From contig NZ_MDDW01000003.1 in assembly GCF_001854865.1 (NCBI RefSeq), forward strand, positions 144,687-151,216: DNA of 6,530 nt. The letters are read 5' to 3'. The DNA is from Rhizobium sp. LCM 4573. GTDB taxonomy: Bacteria > Pseudomonadota > Alphaproteobacteria > Rhizobiales > Rhizobiaceae. Of the stretch, positions 5,075 through 6,530 are shown piece after piece. The position numbers and the translations under genes were made by a program. Every line of letters begins with the position of its first letter. The first letter of the stretch is position 1. The notes below the pieces were generated by a model. It saw nothing but the letters and a program-made list of their open reading frames with translations. It ran no database searches and was not told where the DNA came from.

Positions 5075-5827
5075 TCAGACGAGTGTCTCTGCCATAATCG
5101 CATCGCCTTCGAGCCAGAGCTGGACAGCTTTGCCGCGAAGATTGGGGGCCAGGTCTTCGGCCGTTTTGTAAATTCCGTCGATCGCCAGGAGTTCGGCCTC
5201 CAGCTTGCGGCAGAAAATGCGTGCCGAAGCGTTGCCCACCGAGCCGGCAAGCGCCCTGCCCCTCAGCGTCCCGTATATGTGGACCGAACCACCGGCGATG
5301 ATTTCCGCTCCCGAAGCGACCGAGCCGATGACGGTGACATCGCCTTCCGGAAAGATGACCGACTGGCCTGAACGCACGGGCTCACGCACCACCATCGAGG
5401 GGAACGCTCTGACCGCCACGGCAGCCGGCTCCGCCGGCGGGGGCGTCGGCTCCTTGCGACTGGAGACCGGCGACTTGGCGTTCGCCTCCACCGCTGGAAC
5501 CTCGACGTCGGCCGCAGGCCTGCCGCCCTTCATGGACGGGGGCATTCCAGGTTCGAAAAGTGACGCACGCCCGCCTTCAATACCCATGATGGCCACATTA
5601 CGATTGCCGAGTTCGGCAATCAGACCCTTTAATTGCGGACGATCGATCTCGATCTCGGACACGTCGAGAACGACCGGTCGGCCGAGGAAGAAACCGGCGG
5701 ATCGAGCTGCCAGGTCGTCAAGCCGGGCAATCCAGTCGTCGAACGGATGCTCCGGGGAGAGAACGACCGCCAGAAACGAACGGCCCTTGATGCGGATGGA
5801 ACGACTGTCAGTTAGCACTTTGGTCAT
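5075..5827 (-). CDS. minC: Septum formation inhibitor MinC
   Basis: MinC antagonises FtsZ ring assembly when carried to the membrane by MinD. The 250-residue protein has the N-terminal FtsZ-inhibiting domain (about 5-88, containing SIRIKGRSFLAVVL and FFLGRPVVLDVSEI). A proline/alanine-rich linker follows (about 95-145). The C-terminal right-handed beta-helix runs about 150-245 with the MinD-binding RSGQ (152-155) and GSVHIYGTLRGRALAG (180-195). Length is typical for rhizobia. The ATG at 5827 is the only good start: an in-frame TAA lies upstream near 5875. Its ribosome binding site is poor, because the nearest GGAGG is 19 bases away. It is the first gene of minCDE and is divergent from an MFS transporter gene. 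A CtrA-like box 43 bp upstream suggests cell-cycle regulation. Confidence 0.95.
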   Translation of the reverse strand: MTKVLTDSRSIRIKGRSFLAVVLSPEHPFDDWIARLDDLAARSAGFFLGRPVVLDVSEIEIDRPQLKGLIAELGNRNVAIMGIEGGRASLFEPGMPPSMKGGRPAADVEVPAVEANAKSPVSSRKEPTPPPAEPAAVAVRAFPSMVVREPVRSGQSVIFPEGDVTVIGSVASGAEIIAGGSVHIYGTLRGRALAGSVGNASARIFCRKLEAELLAIDGIYKTAEDLAPNLRGKAVQLWLEGDAIMAETLV

Positions 5828-5869
5828 CTGTGTTAATTTTTCGTTGCCTCCGATGTACGCGAACCATGG

Positions 5870-5884
5870 TTAACAAATGGTTAC
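5870..5884 (-). promoter_or_regulatory. Candidate CtrA box upstream of minC
   Basis: On the minus strand GTAA-CCATTTG-TTAA (5884-5870), followed by CC, matches the CtrA consensus TTAA-N7-TTAA(C) with one mismatch. It overlaps a 10-bp palindrome AACCATGGTT (5862-5871) that gives a second half-site in the opposite orientation. Another TTAAC lies at 5836-5832. Relative to the TATAAA at 5910-5905 the box lies downstream, which would fit repression. CtrA control of the Min system has been reported in S. meliloti as I recall; binding here is inferred. Confidence 0.5.
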
Positions 5885-5904
5885 CGCAAGGATCGATCGA
5901 GGCA

Positions 5905-5910
5905 TTTATA
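5905..5910 (-). promoter_or_regulatory. Possible -10 element of the minCDE promoter
   Basis: TATAAA on the minus strand is the best -10 match upstream of minC. The hexamer 17 bp upstream (GCACGT, 5933-5928) is not a recognisable -35, so the promoter would be weak or regulator-dependent. CTTGTA (5925-5920) is too close, at 9 bp, to serve as its -35. Confidence 0.3.
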
Positions 5911-6002
5911 ACAGTCGTCTACAAGTGACGTGCCGGCAGGCTGAAACGGCAGGCCGTAGCCTGTATAGAAGTCATCGTACCAATCTCAAAAAAATCATCT
6001 GG

Positions 6003-6032
6003 CTTGACGAAATACAGCAGACAAGTAACAAC
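6003..6032 (+). promoter_or_regulatory. Possible promoter of the MFS transporter gene
   Basis: CTTGACG (6003-6009) is a strong match to the rhizobial -35. The -10 at 16-17 bp (TAACAA/AACAAC, 6026-6032) is weak. A start near 6040 would leave a leader of only about 20-25 nt before the proposed GTG. Confidence 0.35.
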
Positions 6033-6062
6033 GCTGGTCACCTGTCCTCAATCGGTTTCCCC

Positions 6063-6530
6063 GTGCCTCGCGTCCCGCTCATCCTGTCAGTGGCTCTGTT
6101 CATGGAGAGCATGGACGCCACGGTCATATCCACCTCGTTGCCAGCAATCGCTGCCGATATCGGCACCACGTCGGTGGCGCTGAAACTCGCCTTCACCGCC
6201 TACTTTGTCGCGATGGCGATGTTCGTCCCCATGAGCGCCTGGCTTGCCGACCGATACGGCTGCCGGAACCTGCTTCGGCTCTCGATCGCACTCTTCATGA
6301 TCGGCTCGCTCGGATGCGCCGCATCTCAATCGCTTGCCCATTTCGTCTGCGCCCGGTTCTTGGAAGGCGCAGGAGCCGCTTTCATGGCTCCCGTCGCCCG
6401 CCTTGCGTTTTTCCGCCTCACGCCCGGCAAGGACCTCGTCAGCGCGACATCCTGGCTGACGATCCCGCCGACCGTCGCTCCAATGCTGGGGCCGCCACTT
6501 GGTGGTTTTCTCACAACCTTCGTCGCATGG
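6063..6530 (+). CDS. MFS transporter, DHA2 (EmrB/QacA-like) drug:H+ antiporter, N-terminal fragment
   Basis: The frame runs off the window end, giving 156 residues that cover about the first five membrane segments. TM1 is VPLILSVALFM, followed by the DHA2-type motif MDATVISTSLPAIAADIG (17-34). TM2 (LKLAFTAYFVAMAMFVPMSAW) leads to the MFS motif A, WLADRYGCRN (60-69). TM3 is LLRLSIALFMIGSLGCAAS, TM4 contains ARFLEGAGAAFMAPVAR, and TM5 carries the antiporter motif C element GPPLGG (143-148). It is therefore an inner-membrane multidrug-type exporter with unknown substrate. No ATG lies before TM1, so I place the start at GTG 6063 (VPRVPLILSV...). The next ATG (6102) would delete TM1. No clear ribosome binding site precedes the GTG, and the frame stays open further upstream, so the start is uncertain. 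Its divergence from minC is probably coincidental. Confidence 0.85.
   Translation, partial: MPRVPLILSVALFMESMDATVISTSLPAIAADIGTTSVALKLAFTAYFVAMAMFVPMSAWLADRYGCRNLLRLSIALFMIGSLGCAASQSLAHFVCARFLEGAGAAFMAPVARLAFFRLTPGKDLVSATSWLTIPPTVAPMLGPPLGGFLTTFVAW

Noticed and set aside
4327..5097. Plus-strand 256-residue open frame opposite minD (and similar ones opposite minE, minC and the SIP gene)
   Set aside because: They mirror strongly recognised genes in GC-rich DNA. The translations are His/Arg/Asp-rich and fit no family.

Overview
The window reads as a rhizobial alphaproteobacterium (Rhizobium, Agrobacterium, Sinorhizobium or a close relative). The supporting signs are high GC with dense coding on both strands, a MinC-MinD-MinE operon of rhizobial type, a 48-residue DUF1127 protein beside a cluster of CCUCCUCCC-loop ('cuckoo') hairpins, and a CtrA-like box upstream of minC. 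In several rhizobia minCDE sits on a secondary replicon (pSymB in S. meliloti, the linear chromosome in Agrobacterium), so this may be a chromid. That is inference, and the window alone cannot prove it.

Layout. Positions 2-361 (+) hold the 3' end of a four-carbon acid sugar kinase (OtnK/DUF1537 family). Positions 362-752 hold no protein gene. They contain four tandem hairpins on the minus strand (416-573), each showing CCTCCTCCC in its loop, then a spacer, then a rho-independent terminator (691-724) that ends a minus-strand DUF1127 gene (753-899). A DJ-1/PfpI (Hsp31-like) gene (1161-1862, -) is divergent from a LysR regulator (1984-2877, +). Their 121-bp shared spacer carries a 7-bp inverted repeat, a CGATAA/TTATCG inverted repeat and a canonical ATC-N9-GAT LysR box. 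A siderophore-interacting FAD reductase (2940-3704, -) converges on lysR. Next comes the minC-minD-minE operon on the minus strand (5827 down to 3968), with minD and minE overlapping by 4 bp and a strong hairpin after minE. The window ends inside a divergent MFS transporter gene of the DHA2/EmrB type (6063-6530, +).

How the parts may work together. MinCDE forms the division-site selection machine, and a CtrA-type box close to the minC start suggests cell-cycle control. The LysR regulator probably controls its own gene and the neighbouring Hsp31-like gene. The DUF1127 gene plus cuckoo hairpins matches the arrangement known from Rhodobacter sphaeroides (CcaF1 with CcsR1-4), where these RNAs act in stress responses. 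This is the most notable non-coding element in the window. The remaining genes (sugar-acid kinase, siderophore reductase, efflux pump) look like separate accessory metabolic units with no visible functional link. I found no mobile element, CRISPR array, tRNA or rRNA.
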